64,000 nt of DNA. Source: Mucilaginibacter ginsenosidivorax (GTDB lineage Bacteria > Bacteroidota > Bacteroidia > Sphingobacteriales > Sphingobacteriaceae). Positions within the stretch are counted from its first letter, which is position 1. Each line of letters starts with the position of its first letter. Where the stretch lies: assembly GCF_007971525.1 (NCBI RefSeq), contig NZ_CP042437.1, positions 3,906,001 to 3,970,000 of the forward strand, written 5' to 3'. Both the position numbers and the translations under genes were made by a program. The notes beneath the pieces were generated by a model. That model saw nothing but the letters and a program-made list of their open reading frames with translations, ran no database searches and had not been told where the DNA came from. Positions 1 through 7,579 of the stretch are shown here, piece by piece.

Positions 1-58
1 GTATAACTTTGATTTTATAGCGCGGACTTACTGACAAATCGTTTTGTTTTTAGATAAG

Positions 59-583
59 TTATTTTGCCAAAAACTCATCTATTGCCTTTACAGCGCCTTC
101 ATACCTATCAGCTCCGGTGCCTGATATCAGTACATAATTGGCATTCAGGGCGTCCAGTTCTTTGTGCCAAACATCCATAAAATACTCCCGCTTGGTAGGG
201 AAATTGCGCAGTGGGTCGTCCTGCCAGGGCAGGTCTATATTAAGCAGTAGGTATAAATCATAAGGGTGGCGGGGCAATTCGTCCAATACTTCCTGTGGCG
301 AGCGGCCAAACATTTCTTCGCTCCATATTTTTACGGTAATAAAGGTGGTATCGCAAATCAGTAACTTGTTGGCCATGGGCAGCAACTGCTGTTCCAAAGC
401 CAGTTGGCCGTAAAACATATTAATCTCATCCTGCCAGGTGCAGGGCTCTGTCAGCTTTTCGCAATAGCCACGGGCGTACTCAGGTACAGCAATGGTTTGA
501 TAATGCGCTGCCAGGTAATCAGACATGGTTGATTTTCCTGTGGATTCGGGACCTACTACTGCTATTTTGAATACGTGGGACAT
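59..583 (-). CDS. NadR-like ATP-binding protein (nicotinamide riboside kinase type)
   Basis: A 174-residue soluble P-loop protein. The Walker A loop GPESTGKST lies at residues 11-19, followed by the PEYARGY stretch and an ICDTTF segment, which is the pattern of the C-terminal kinase domain of NadR (nicotinamide riboside kinase, NMN salvage). The N-terminal adenylyltransferase half of full NadR is absent, as is usual for Bacteroidota stand-alone versions. Family role: phosphorylation of nicotinamide riboside to NMN in the cytosol. The ATG at 583 is the only sensible start because the P-loop begins ten residues in. No partner such as pnuC is visible in the window; it could lie beyond position 1. 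The substrate is inferred from family, not proven. Confidence 0.75.
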   Translation of the reverse strand: MSHVFKIAVVGPESTGKSTMSDYLAAHYQTIAVPEYARGYCEKLTEPCTWQDEINMFYGQLALEQQLLPMANKLLICDTTFITVKIWSEEMFGRSPQEVLDELPRHPYDLYLLLNIDLPWQDDPLRNFPTKREYFMDVWHKELDALNANYVLISGTGADRYEGAVKAIDEFLAK

Positions 584-755
584 TGAGGAACCTAAATATT
601 GAAGCTAAATTCCCTCCCAGGGGAGGGGCGCGGCGATTTGCGCGGTGGCAGGTAGGGGTTCGCCGCCTTACTTATCAGTGGGCTAAACCCCTTCCTCCCC
701 CTTCCCCGAGGAAGGAATCGCACAGGCCTTTTTTTCTTGATTGTTTGCAAACCTA
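584..755. repeat. Short G/C-rich intergenic repeat remnant
   Basis: Between the NadR-like gene and the M28 peptidase there are two opposed C/G-rich blocks (near 609-632 and 687-713) of the CCCTCCCAGGGGAGGG and CTTCCTCCCCCTTCCCC kind. Similar fragments recur near 49970-49992 and 52533-52563. They look like decayed dispersed inverted repeats; no coding sequence is supported here. Confidence 0.4.
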
Positions 756-2051
756 CTACCGCTCCAGTTTTGCTATCCTTGTTGGGGTATCTGTGCCGGC
801 AACAATACTGCGCGAACTTAGCGCAATTGCCCTGATGGTTGAAGTAATATTACTTACATCCAAAGAGCTGAACTCATCTTTTACGGTATGGTATAACTTG
901 TCGATATCTATCTGATCGGTTGATATGGTGTGCGCCGGTACGCCAAGCCTGGCCAGTGTTGCATTATCGCTCCGGTAAAACAAATCTTGCTCAGGATATG
1001 GGTCCGGGTAAAATTTAAAAGCGGTGCCATCCAGGTTTTTTTGCAGGATCTTGCCAAAATCAGAGCGTTCATAGCCGGTTATAAATGCCGAGTTTTGGCC
1101 GAATTTTGATGCCTTGCCAATCATTTCGATATTGAACATGGCAACCGTTTTATCTGGGTTTACCTGGCCCGAGAAGTATTGCGAACCGTAACCGCCAATT
1201 TCTTCGGCACAAAAAGCAACAAAAAGAAGGGTGCGGGCATTATTGTTTAGCTTTTTGTAATATTTAGCCAACGATATAACAGCGGTTGTACCCGACGCAT
1301 CGTCATCCGCGCCGTTGGCAATGCTGTCACCCTCCATAGGTTTTAGGATACCCAGGTGATCATAATGGCCCGAAAATACTACAAACTCATCCGGCTTGGT
1401 TTTACCTGGGATCATGCCTGCAACGTTAAACAAAGGAAGTTCTTCGGCTTTGGTTTCGTAATTCGCATCAAACGTGGTTACTTTATCAAAAGTTCCCAGC
1501 ACAAATATAACAGGGCTTGTTGCTTTGCCTTTAAAGGTTACGCTGCCCCTGCCGCTAAATCCGCGTACGCGGGTAAACAAATCTTTAAATTTAGGGTCAA
1601 CCAGCACCAGCGATTTTTTACCGCTGCGTGTAACGGCGCCGTACTCCTGCCTGAAATTTTTATCGCCCGTTACCTGTACCACCTGCACATCGGCGTTGGT
1701 GCCCCAGCTAAATGATTCGCTTCCGGTTGCAAAAGCGCTGTCGGGCGCAATGCTTTTGCCGTTAATGCTCAGGGTTAACTTAACAGGGGTAGAACGGATC
1801 ATTTTAAAATCCTGTCTGAAACCGGTATTACCTGCCAGCGGTTTTAGGCCAATGCCTTTAAATTCGCCTTCAATAAATTTGGCTGCTTTTTCGATGCCTG
1901 GCGTAAAGGTTGCACGGCCCTGCATGTCATCGGCCGATAGGGTTTTAATAATTCGGCCAACATCATCCTGCACAATCATTTTATTCACGTCCTGTGCAAA
2001 GCCACAAGTTGCGGCCGATAATAAAGCTAAGCTTAATAAGATTTTTTTCAT
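756..2051 (-). CDS. Secreted M28-family zinc aminopeptidase
   Basis: A 431-residue exported peptidase. A signal peptide ends near residue 19 (TCGFA/QD). The M28 core is clear: SGHYDHLG gives the first zinc ligand H229 with D231, GADDDASG gives the bridging Asp near residue 250, and AEEIGGYGS near 282-290 gives the catalytic/metal Glu pair. Residues 110-215 between signal and catalytic core resemble the PA (protease-associated) insert common in this family. Expected to trim N-terminal residues from peptides in the periplasm or outside the cell. It directly follows the M61 peptidase gene on the same strand with a 2-bp gap, so the two are probably co-transcribed as a peptide-degradation pair. 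Confidence 0.9.
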   Translation of the reverse strand: MKKILLSLALLSAATCGFAQDVNKMIVQDDVGRIIKTLSADDMQGRATFTPGIEKAAKFIEGEFKGIGLKPLAGNTGFRQDFKMIRSTPVKLTLSINGKSIAPDSAFATGSESFSWGTNADVQVVQVTGDKNFRQEYGAVTRSGKKSLVLVDPKFKDLFTRVRGFSGRGSVTFKGKATSPVIFVLGTFDKVTTFDANYETKAEELPLFNVAGMIPGKTKPDEFVVFSGHYDHLGILKPMEGDSIANGADDDASGTTAVISLAKYYKKLNNNARTLLFVAFCAEEIGGYGSQYFSGQVNPDKTVAMFNIEMIGKASKFGQNSAFITGYERSDFGKILQKNLDGTAFKFYPDPYPEQDLFYRSDNATLARLGVPAHTISTDQIDIDKLYHTVKDEFSSLDVSNITSTIRAIALSSRSIVAGTDTPTRIAKLER

Positions 2052-2053
2052 GG

Positions 2054-3925
2054 TTATTTAACTTTTGATTGCAACCAATTGTTGCGGAATGTTTCCTGTT
2101 CTTTTGACAAGGGCTTACCTGCTTTTTCAAAGGTAACTACTTCAAAATTAGGATTTGCCTCTAATACAATGGTTGTTTCGTGGCTGCCGGTGCGGCTTTT
2201 ATAATTTACGGTAAGCTTGTCGCCCGGTTTTTTATCGTTAAGCTGGTCGTCAAAACCTTTCTGGTCTTTAATGTCAACGCCGTTTACCTTTAATATCACA
2301 TCGCCTGCATCAAGCCCGGCCTTGTATACCGGCGAGCCAATAATTGTGCTTGAAAGTATCGGTAAACCCTCTGCATTACCCGCGCGCGGCTGGCCTGCCC
2401 TGCCACGGCCGGCGGTGGTTGCTAATGATCCTGCCCAGCCTTTTTCTGGGTTAATTTTGCGTAAAACCAAGCCCGCTTTGGCCAATAGTTCCTCGTAGTT
2501 GTTTTTTTCAATACCCGTAATGTATTTCCTGAAAAAGTCGGCAGCAAATTTCGGGTTGGTTACTTTGCCCAGGTCGGTTTGTAAATCGGGCACGGTATAG
2601 GGTTTCATTACTTTACCACGGCTTAGCCAAACCTGGCGCATGTAATCGTCAAGCGTCATATTAAAATCGCTGCGCAGGCGCAAGTCAAGTGCGAGGGCTA
2701 TGGCGCCGCCATAGGTGTAATAGCTGGTAAAATCGTTGGCGTTGTTGTTAGGATCGATAGAAACACCGGCATCTGCGTATACCGAATAACGGCTCATTTG
2801 GGTTGCGGGATATTTAGCGGCGGCAGGGGTGTTTAATACCTGGTTTACAAGGCCGGCAACAGTGCCCGTATAATCGTCAAGATCAACAAAGCCAGATCGT
2901 ACCAGTAGCAGTTCGCCGTAGTATTGGGTAAAGCCTTCGGCAAACCAAAGTTCGCTGCTCATGTTGGCATGCTCAAAATTGAAAGGCTCCAATGATTTTG
3001 GGCGGATGCGTTTCACATTCCAGCTGTGGAAGTATTCATGGGCAAAAACGCCTAACAATCTTTTTTCCAAACCCTCAACCTTAGGGGCAGGTATGGTAAT
3101 GCAGGTTGAGTTACGATGTTCCATTCCATCGCCTGATGTGGTTGGATGAATGTCGCTGATAAAAGTATATTCGCCATAATCGTAGGCCGGAAATTCGCCA
3201 AATACGGCTTTTTCTTCCTGCACCATCCGGGCAACCATTTTGCCAAAATTATCTATTACGGCCTGGCTATCATCGGAGTGAACGGTAAGGTTTATTTTTT
3301 CTTTTTTATTATCGTAATTAACCACATCCCAACTGGCAATTTTATAATCAGACAGTTCGGTTGGGCAATCCATCATGTATTGCAGGTTGGGGGCGCTGTA
3401 CACGTTTTTATCCTCGTGTTTTAACTGGGTAGCCACATGCCAGCCATATTTATCCAAATCGTTAAACTGGAAGGTGACAGGCCTTTTATCTTGCCCAACA
3501 ACCCACATAAAAGTGGCGGGCATGTTCAGGTGGGCGTGGCTTGGGTCGATGCTGGCGTAGGTGCCATCTGTCCAGTTGCCAAAAAGGGTATAGCTTACTT
3601 TTACCGTGGATGGATGCTCCTCTATCGAGTAAATATCACCTTCAACCTGCTTCAATTCAAGGGCCTTGCCATTTACATCGGTAGCGGCAACATTATAAAT
3701 ATTTTTACCAAATTCATGCGTGGCATAACGGCCGGCAGATGAGCGGCTCATCCTAACCAGCAAAGGGCCGGTTGGGGCCTGCGGAATGGTGATGGTAATC
3801 TCGGCCTCGTGATGGGCGGCATTAGGGAACGATATGGAATAATAAATAGCTTTTGGTGCATCCTGTTGGGCTATGGCAGCTGCCGAAAACAGGGATGCAA
3901 ACGCGAGGAGTAATGTTTTTTTCAT
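2054..3925 (-). CDS. Secreted M61-family glycyl aminopeptidase with PDZ domain
   Basis: A 623-residue exported protein with a signal peptide cut near AIAQ (residue 20). The N-terminal beta-sandwich typical of M61 covers roughly residues 25-190. The zinc site is HEYFHSWN (H296, E297, H300) with the downstream ligand Glu330 in the ELWFAEGFTQYY segment. A PDZ domain is present near residues 515-600 (VYKAGLDAGDVILKVNG). The family removes N-terminal residues such as Gly or Ala. The gene is upstream of the M28 gene with only 2 bp between, so it leads a two-gene peptidase operon. Family length and order of domains are normal. Confidence 0.92.
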   Translation of the reverse strand: MKKTLLLAFASLFSAAAIAQQDAPKAIYYSISFPNAAHHEAEITITIPQAPTGPLLVRMSRSSAGRYATHEFGKNIYNVAATDVNGKALELKQVEGDIYSIEEHPSTVKVSYTLFGNWTDGTYASIDPSHAHLNMPATFMWVVGQDKRPVTFQFNDLDKYGWHVATQLKHEDKNVYSAPNLQYMMDCPTELSDYKIASWDVVNYDNKKEKINLTVHSDDSQAVIDNFGKMVARMVQEEKAVFGEFPAYDYGEYTFISDIHPTTSGDGMEHRNSTCITIPAPKVEGLEKRLLGVFAHEYFHSWNVKRIRPKSLEPFNFEHANMSSELWFAEGFTQYYGELLLVRSGFVDLDDYTGTVAGLVNQVLNTPAAAKYPATQMSRYSVYADAGVSIDPNNNANDFTSYYTYGGAIALALDLRLRSDFNMTLDDYMRQVWLSRGKVMKPYTVPDLQTDLGKVTNPKFAADFFRKYITGIEKNNYEELLAKAGLVLRKINPEKGWAGSLATTAGRGRAGQPRAGNAEGLPILSSTIIGSPVYKAGLDAGDVILKVNGVDIKDQKGFDDQLNDKKPGDKLTVNYKSRTGSHETTIVLEANPNFEVVTFEKAGKPLSKEQETFRNNWLQSKVK

Positions 3926-4120
3926 GTATTATGATTAGCAGCGATGAAATTACAACTAATCGGCCAAATTGCATTATATCAATATTATTACAGAAGAAGG
4001 TGTTTGCCCTCCCATTATTGTATTTTCATGCAGAGCAAGCAAAGCCGCAAGTTTTAAGAGGTTTTGCGCTGCCGCCTTTCACATAAGAATCTTTAATATA
4101 TCAGTTACACCAATTACACG

Positions 4121-4128
4121 TATTTTTG
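4121..4128 (+). promoter_or_regulatory. Bacteroidota -7 box before dgkA
   Basis: TATTTTTG matches the Bacteroidota sigma-A -7 element TAnnTTTG and ends 4 bp before the ATG at 4133. If it is used, the transcript starts at or within a few bases of the start codon, so translation would be leaderless or nearly so. Confidence 0.5.
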
Positions 4129-4132
4129 AATT

Positions 4133-4501
4133 ATGAAAAGACTGATACGCAGTTTTGGTTTTGCTTTTAAGGGCTTAAGGTATGCCACAGCAACGCAGCC
4201 TAATTTCAGGATACACCTGGTATTGGCTTTTATTGCGGTGATGCTGGGTTTTGCGCTCCATATTGCCTTTGCAGAATGGCAATGGATTATGCTGGCAATT
4301 GCCTTTGTACTGGTAATTGAGCTTTTAAACACCGGGATTGAAACATTGACCGACCTGGTATCGCCGGACTATAATGAAATGGCGGGCAGGGTTAAAGATG
4401 TTTGCGCGGGCGCAGTAGTAATTGCAGCCCTGTTTGCACTTGTAACGGGCATCGTAATATTTTTACCAAAACTTATTTTACTGGTAAGGCATGCTGCATA
4501 A
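4133..4501 (+). CDS. dgkA: Diacylglycerol kinase family membrane protein
   Basis: A 122-residue integral membrane protein with three transmembrane segments. The family signature ELLNTGIET, which carries the catalytic/metal Glu residues, is at residues 63-71, followed by KDVCAGAVVIAAL. It matches the short prokaryotic DAGK/undecaprenol kinase family that phosphorylates diacylglycerol or undecaprenol in the inner membrane. The substrate cannot be told from sequence; in Bacteroidota undecaprenol recycling is plausible. The 3' end overlaps recO by 11 bp, so the two are co-translated. Confidence 0.88.
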   Translation: MKRLIRSFGFAFKGLRYATATQPNFRIHLVLAFIAVMLGFALHIAFAEWQWIMLAIAFVLVIELLNTGIETLTDLVSPDYNEMAGRVKDVCAGAVVIAALFALVTGIVIFLPKLILLVRHAA

Positions 4502-5216
4502 AACCCGTGGCATAGTATTTAAAGCCACCGATTATGGCGAAAGCAGTGTAATTGTGCAAATTTTTACCGAGAAGTTCGGCCTGCAATCGTACATCATTAA
4601 TGGGGCCAAAAAGCCAAAAGCAAAAATAGGCCGCAATATGCTCCAGCCGCTTCACCTGCTTGATTTGGTTGTTTATCATAAAAATACCGGTAGTGTGCAA
4701 CGCATAGCCGAGCTTAAAAATTCGCCCGTATTACAAAGCATCCCCTATGATGTGATCAAAAGCTGCATTGCCATTTTTTTAAACGAGGTGCTATACAAAT
4801 CCATCAAACAGCAGTCGGCCGAGGAGAATATTTTTGATTTTGTTTTTAGTGCGATAGAATGGCTGGATCATCAAACCGGCAATGTAGCCAACTTTCACCT
4901 GCTGTTTTTATCCCGGCTTACCCGGTACCTGGGATTTTATCCCGACAGGGCGCTGATTGACCATGCCGACTATTTCGACCTGAAGAACGGGACGTTCAGC
5001 AAATATAAGCCAGATACCGTAATGTACCTGTCGCCACCGCATACGCAAAACTTTAGCAGGCTGCTCAAAAGCAGTTTTGAAAATATGGATCAGCTGAAAC
5101 TGAGTAACGACGAGCGGCGTTATCTTATCCAGAAATTAATGGAGTACTATGCCCTGCATATTGAAGGCTTTGGCAATATCCGCTCGGGCGATGTGCTGGA
5201 AGAGGTTCTTTCTTAA
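4491..5216 (+). CDS. recO: DNA repair protein RecO
   Basis: A 241-residue protein that begins with the RecO OB-fold (LHKTRGIVFKATDYGESSVIVQIFT pattern, residues 2-26) and continues with the helical C-terminal domain. RecO loads RecA on SSB-coated single-stranded DNA with RecR in gap repair. The usual zinc-finger cysteines of the C-terminal domain are not evident, which is common in Bacteroidota RecO. It starts inside the end of dgkA (11 bp overlap). The insertion sequence at 5365 landed about 150 bp past its stop and pushed its terminator-like hairpin to 6841. Confidence 0.9.
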   Translation: MLHKTRGIVFKATDYGESSVIVQIFTEKFGLQSYIINGAKKPKAKIGRNMLQPLHLLDLVVYHKNTGSVQRIAELKNSPVLQSIPYDVIKSCIAIFLNEVLYKSIKQQSAEENIFDFVFSAIEWLDHQTGNVANFHLLFLSRLTRYLGFYPDRALIDHADYFDLKNGTFSKYKPDTVMYLSPPHTQNFSRLLKSSFENMDQLKLSNDERRYLIQKLMEYYALHIEGFGNIRSGDVLEEVLS

Positions 5217-5356
5217 GTCTTGAGTCGGAAGTCTTAAGTTCTAAGTCAAAAAAACTTTCTTTATAGTCAAATGCGTTGAGTTGAAAGTTCTTCTCGCTCC
5301 TGAAAAGCTGGGGTATGCAATGGCATTACTGAATATCATTATAGCTGGTTGGATGC

Positions 5357-5364
5357 ATTATTTC
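5357..5364. repeat. Left target-site duplication of the IS
   Basis: ATTATTTC, directly abutting the left inverted repeat. The identical 8 bp recur at 6806-6813 right after the right inverted repeat. An 8-bp duplication is normal for ISL3-group elements. Confidence 0.85.
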
Positions 5365-5489
5365 GGATCAAGCAGAATAGTAGAGGGGATGAATAAAAAA
5401 AAGTTTGTTTTTTTGTAGGATAATAAATATTTACAGACTTATCCGCTGCACACGAAACCCTTGTCCGCCTGATTTTACCTGAAGGCATC

Positions 5490-5795
5490 TTGGAATACTT
5501 TGAACTTACCGATGTCCGCTCGTCAGAGAATGGGCAATTGAATATCCATTTGGAAGAAAAGAACCAGCCGCCTTCGGGGTATGAGAAGTCACAACTGGAA
5601 TCAAAAGGTTTCTTACCCGAAACGGCTATACAGGATTTTCCGATCCGTGGACATAAGGTAGCGCTTTGTATTAAAAGGCGGAGATGGGAAGTAAAGCAAA
5701 CCGGGGCTATCATTACAAGGGATTGGAATTTAGTACGAAAAGGCGCACGGATGACGACAGAGTTCGGCACTTTTTTAAAAGGAATATTTGGATAA
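5490..5795 (+). CDS. ISAon1-family transposase N-terminal region protein
   Basis: A 101-residue protein encoded by the insertion sequence. It matches the small upstream ORF of ISAon1-type elements, with a basic segment (IKRRRWEVK, residues 63-71) and a final TTEFGTFLKG. In one-piece ISL3 transposases the equivalent region is the N-terminal DNA-binding part. Its stop codon at 5793-5795 overlaps the next frame, which lies +1 relative to it. Whether the two are joined by frameshifting or translated separately is not decided by sequence alone. The start may be further upstream, since only the ATG at 5490 is in frame and close to the conserved part. Confidence 0.75.
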   Translation: MEYFELTDVRSSENGQLNIHLEEKNQPPSGYEKSQLESKGFLPETAIQDFPIRGHKVALCIKRRRWEVKQTGAIITRDWNLVRKGARMTTEFGTFLKGIFG

Positions 5796-6771
5796 TAACC
5801 CGATCAGTTGCCACCTTTTAGGCCGTTTATATTCTTTGGATGGCAAGCAGTTACAACAACAATATAAAGACCATCTCAGTAATTTTCACAGTTGGGGCCA
5901 GAAAGATCATGCAGATGAATGGATGCTGTTTGCTGACAATATTGGCCCCTCGCTCAGCATAGACGAAACCGCTCTGAGTAATGGGGAACTGTATACGATT
6001 GTGACCAATAAGGAAGCAAAAGGCGGTAAAAAAGCGATCGTGGCGATGCTCAGGGGTACACAGGCCGAACAGATCATGACCGTGTTGGAACGAATCCCGG
6101 TACGTAAAAGAAATAGGGTAAAAGAAGTGACGATGGACATGGCAGCGAACATGATCAAAGCTATCCGCAGATGCTTTTCTAATGCAGTACGCGTTATTGA
6201 CCGGTTTCATGTACAAAAGCTGGCTTATGATGCCGTACAGGAAGCAAGGATCAAATATCGTTGGGAAGCATTAGAACAAGAGAACAAAGCTATAGAGGAG
6301 GCTAAAAAGAATAAGCAAAGTCATCAGCCCGAAGTATTTAGCAATGGAGATACTTTAAAACAGTTACTGGCCAGGAGCAGATATCTGTTATTTAAGCATC
6401 AGGCCAAATGGACAGCATCACAAAAAGAAAGAGCTGATCTGTTGTTTCCAAGGTATCCCTTGCTGCTCAAAGCTTACAACCTGTCCATCCGGCTGGGGCA
6501 AATCTTCACCATCTGTAAAGACAAGCAGCAGGCATTCAAAAGATTGGCTATCTGGTATAACGATATAGAAGAGGCAGGAATTGATGCTTTTAAAACCGTA
6601 GCAAGGTCTGTTCAAACGCATTATGAGTCTATCTTGAACTTCTTCGACAACAGGAGTACAAATGCTTCTGCCGAATCCTTTAATGCCAAGATCAAAGCTT
6701 TCAGGGCTACTTCAAGAGGCGTTAGAGATACCACCTTCTTCCTATTCAGGCTTGCTAAATTATATGCTTAA
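5788..6771 (+). CDS. ISAon1-family DDE transposase
   Basis: A 327-residue ISL3-type transposase. The first catalytic Asp is in LSIDETAL (about residue 52), the second in VTMDMAANM (about residue 116) with the following DRFHVQKL block, and the last acidic residue in NASAESFNAKIKAF near residue 296. The frame opens only after a TAA at 5776-5778, so the usable start is TTG at 5788, overlapping the stop of the upstream ORF; a +1 frameshift from that ORF is the alternative. All three acidic residues are present, so it appears catalytically intact. Confidence 0.88.
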   Translation: MDNNPISCHLLGRLYSLDGKQLQQQYKDHLSNFHSWGQKDHADEWMLFADNIGPSLSIDETALSNGELYTIVTNKEAKGGKKAIVAMLRGTQAEQIMTVLERIPVRKRNRVKEVTMDMAANMIKAIRRCFSNAVRVIDRFHVQKLAYDAVQEARIKYRWEALEQENKAIEEAKKNKQSHQPEVFSNGDTLKQLLARSRYLLFKHQAKWTASQKERADLLFPRYPLLLKAYNLSIRLGQIFTICKDKQQAFKRLAIWYNDIEEAGIDAFKTVARSVQTHYESILNFFDNRSTNASAESFNAKIKAFRATSRGVRDTTFFLFRLAKLYA

Positions 6772-6805
6772 CTATTTATCCACCCCCAACTTTTCGGACT
6801 GATCC

Positions 6806-6813
6806 ATTATTTC
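6806..6813. repeat. Right target-site duplication of the IS
   Basis: ATTATTTC, the exact partner of the 8 bp at 5357-5364. Confidence 0.85.
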
Positions 6814-6840
6814 AGCCTTAAAACATGCCTAAAATAAAAA

Positions 6841-6873
6841 AAGAGATAGCCAGGTGGCTCTCTCTTTTTTTTT
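6841..6873 (+). terminator. Rho-independent terminator (original recO terminator)
   Basis: AGAGATAGCCA, a short loop, TGGCTCTCTCT and then a run of nine T. It lies just beyond the IS insertion and probably ended the dgkA-recO transcript before the insertion. Confidence 0.8.
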
Positions 6874-7523
6874 AAGTTGACTGACCTCATTATTTACCAT
6901 AAAGAACTAATTGGTTAGATCGATAATAACAATTAGGACAAATATAAGCACTATAGGGTTAGTAGACTAATTTTTGGCAAAAAAAGCTTCATTTTTATGA
7001 AAAAACACCATATTTTGATGAAAAAAGCGTGTTTTTTGAAAAAAAGGCCCTTATTTTGCCATTTTTTCAATCAAAATGGTCAAAAAATGCGCCGGTTTTT
7101 GCCGGGGACAGGGCTTCAGTTTTGCAGTGACGCAGACCTTCAAGGCGATTAAGTTTGGGGATGTACTGAATTTTGTATCGAAAAAGAGAGCCCAAACTTT
7201 AAGAAAAAATAGGTAAACCATATCGATAGCTGTATGGGTATAAAGGTTGTGCTGTATAACTTTTGATGTTCGGTTAACATAGCGTCTGTTTGAACGTCGG
7301 CTACGACTCACCCCGGCTACGCTGCGCTGGCCGACCCTCTCTCCGGCTAAAGCCGCAAAGAGGGTTTGAAAAAAAACTTCTTGCCCCTCTATGCGACGCA
7401 GTCGGAGAGAGGGGCAGACGGGCGTAGCCTCGTCGGGGTGAGTCGTCGCCGCCAGTCACTTTGCCCCTTGCACAAAGCCTCATTCACATGCAAAGCGTTT
7501 TAGAAACCACACTGCGCTTAAAC
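6874..7523. repeat. Gene-poor stretch with dispersed GACTCACCC inverted repeat
   Basis: About 650 bp without a convincing gene. The left part (6950-7080) is a series of A/T tracts. From 7303 to 7453 lies copy A of a dispersed inverted repeat: GACTCACCCCGG at the left and CGGGGTGAGTC at the right, with CCCTCTCTCCGG and GGAGAGAGGGG inside. Copies B and C are at 16764-16949 and 18141-18331. A 46-codon frame at 7076-7216 is noted separately as unproven. Confidence 0.6.
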
Positions 7524-7560
7524 CAACAAATCCGGCCTGTTTTGCAAGCCGGATTTGTTG
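7524..7560 (-). terminator. Hairpin terminator between convergent regions
   Basis: A perfect 13-bp stem, CAACAAATCCGGC against GCCGGATTTGTTG, with an 11-nt loop. It lies 20 bp past the stop of the leftward ThuA/dehydrogenase gene. There is no strong T tract, so efficiency is uncertain. Confidence 0.6.
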
Positions 7561-7579
7561 TTATGGATATAGCAAACGA

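Larger units (their letters stand above)
5365..6805 (+). mobile_element. ISAon1-type (ISL3 group) insertion sequence, complete
   Basis: A 1441-bp element. Imperfect terminal inverted repeats start with GGATCA at 5365 and, read from the other end, GGATCAGTCCGAAAAG at 6805-6790; about two thirds of the outer 33 bp match. It is flanked by an exact 8-bp direct repeat ATTATTTC. It carries two overlapping reading frames, a small N-terminal protein and the DDE transposase. The intact duplication and open frames argue for a recent insertion. It sits between recO and a rho-independent terminator, so it interrupts no gene. Confidence 0.88.

Noticed and set aside
583..915. 110-codon frame on the plus strand
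   Set aside because: Covers a repeat remnant and the antisense of the M28 gene end; no domain.
7051..7311. 86-codon frame on the minus strand
   Set aside because: Low-complexity, runs into the dispersed repeat, no promoter or family support.
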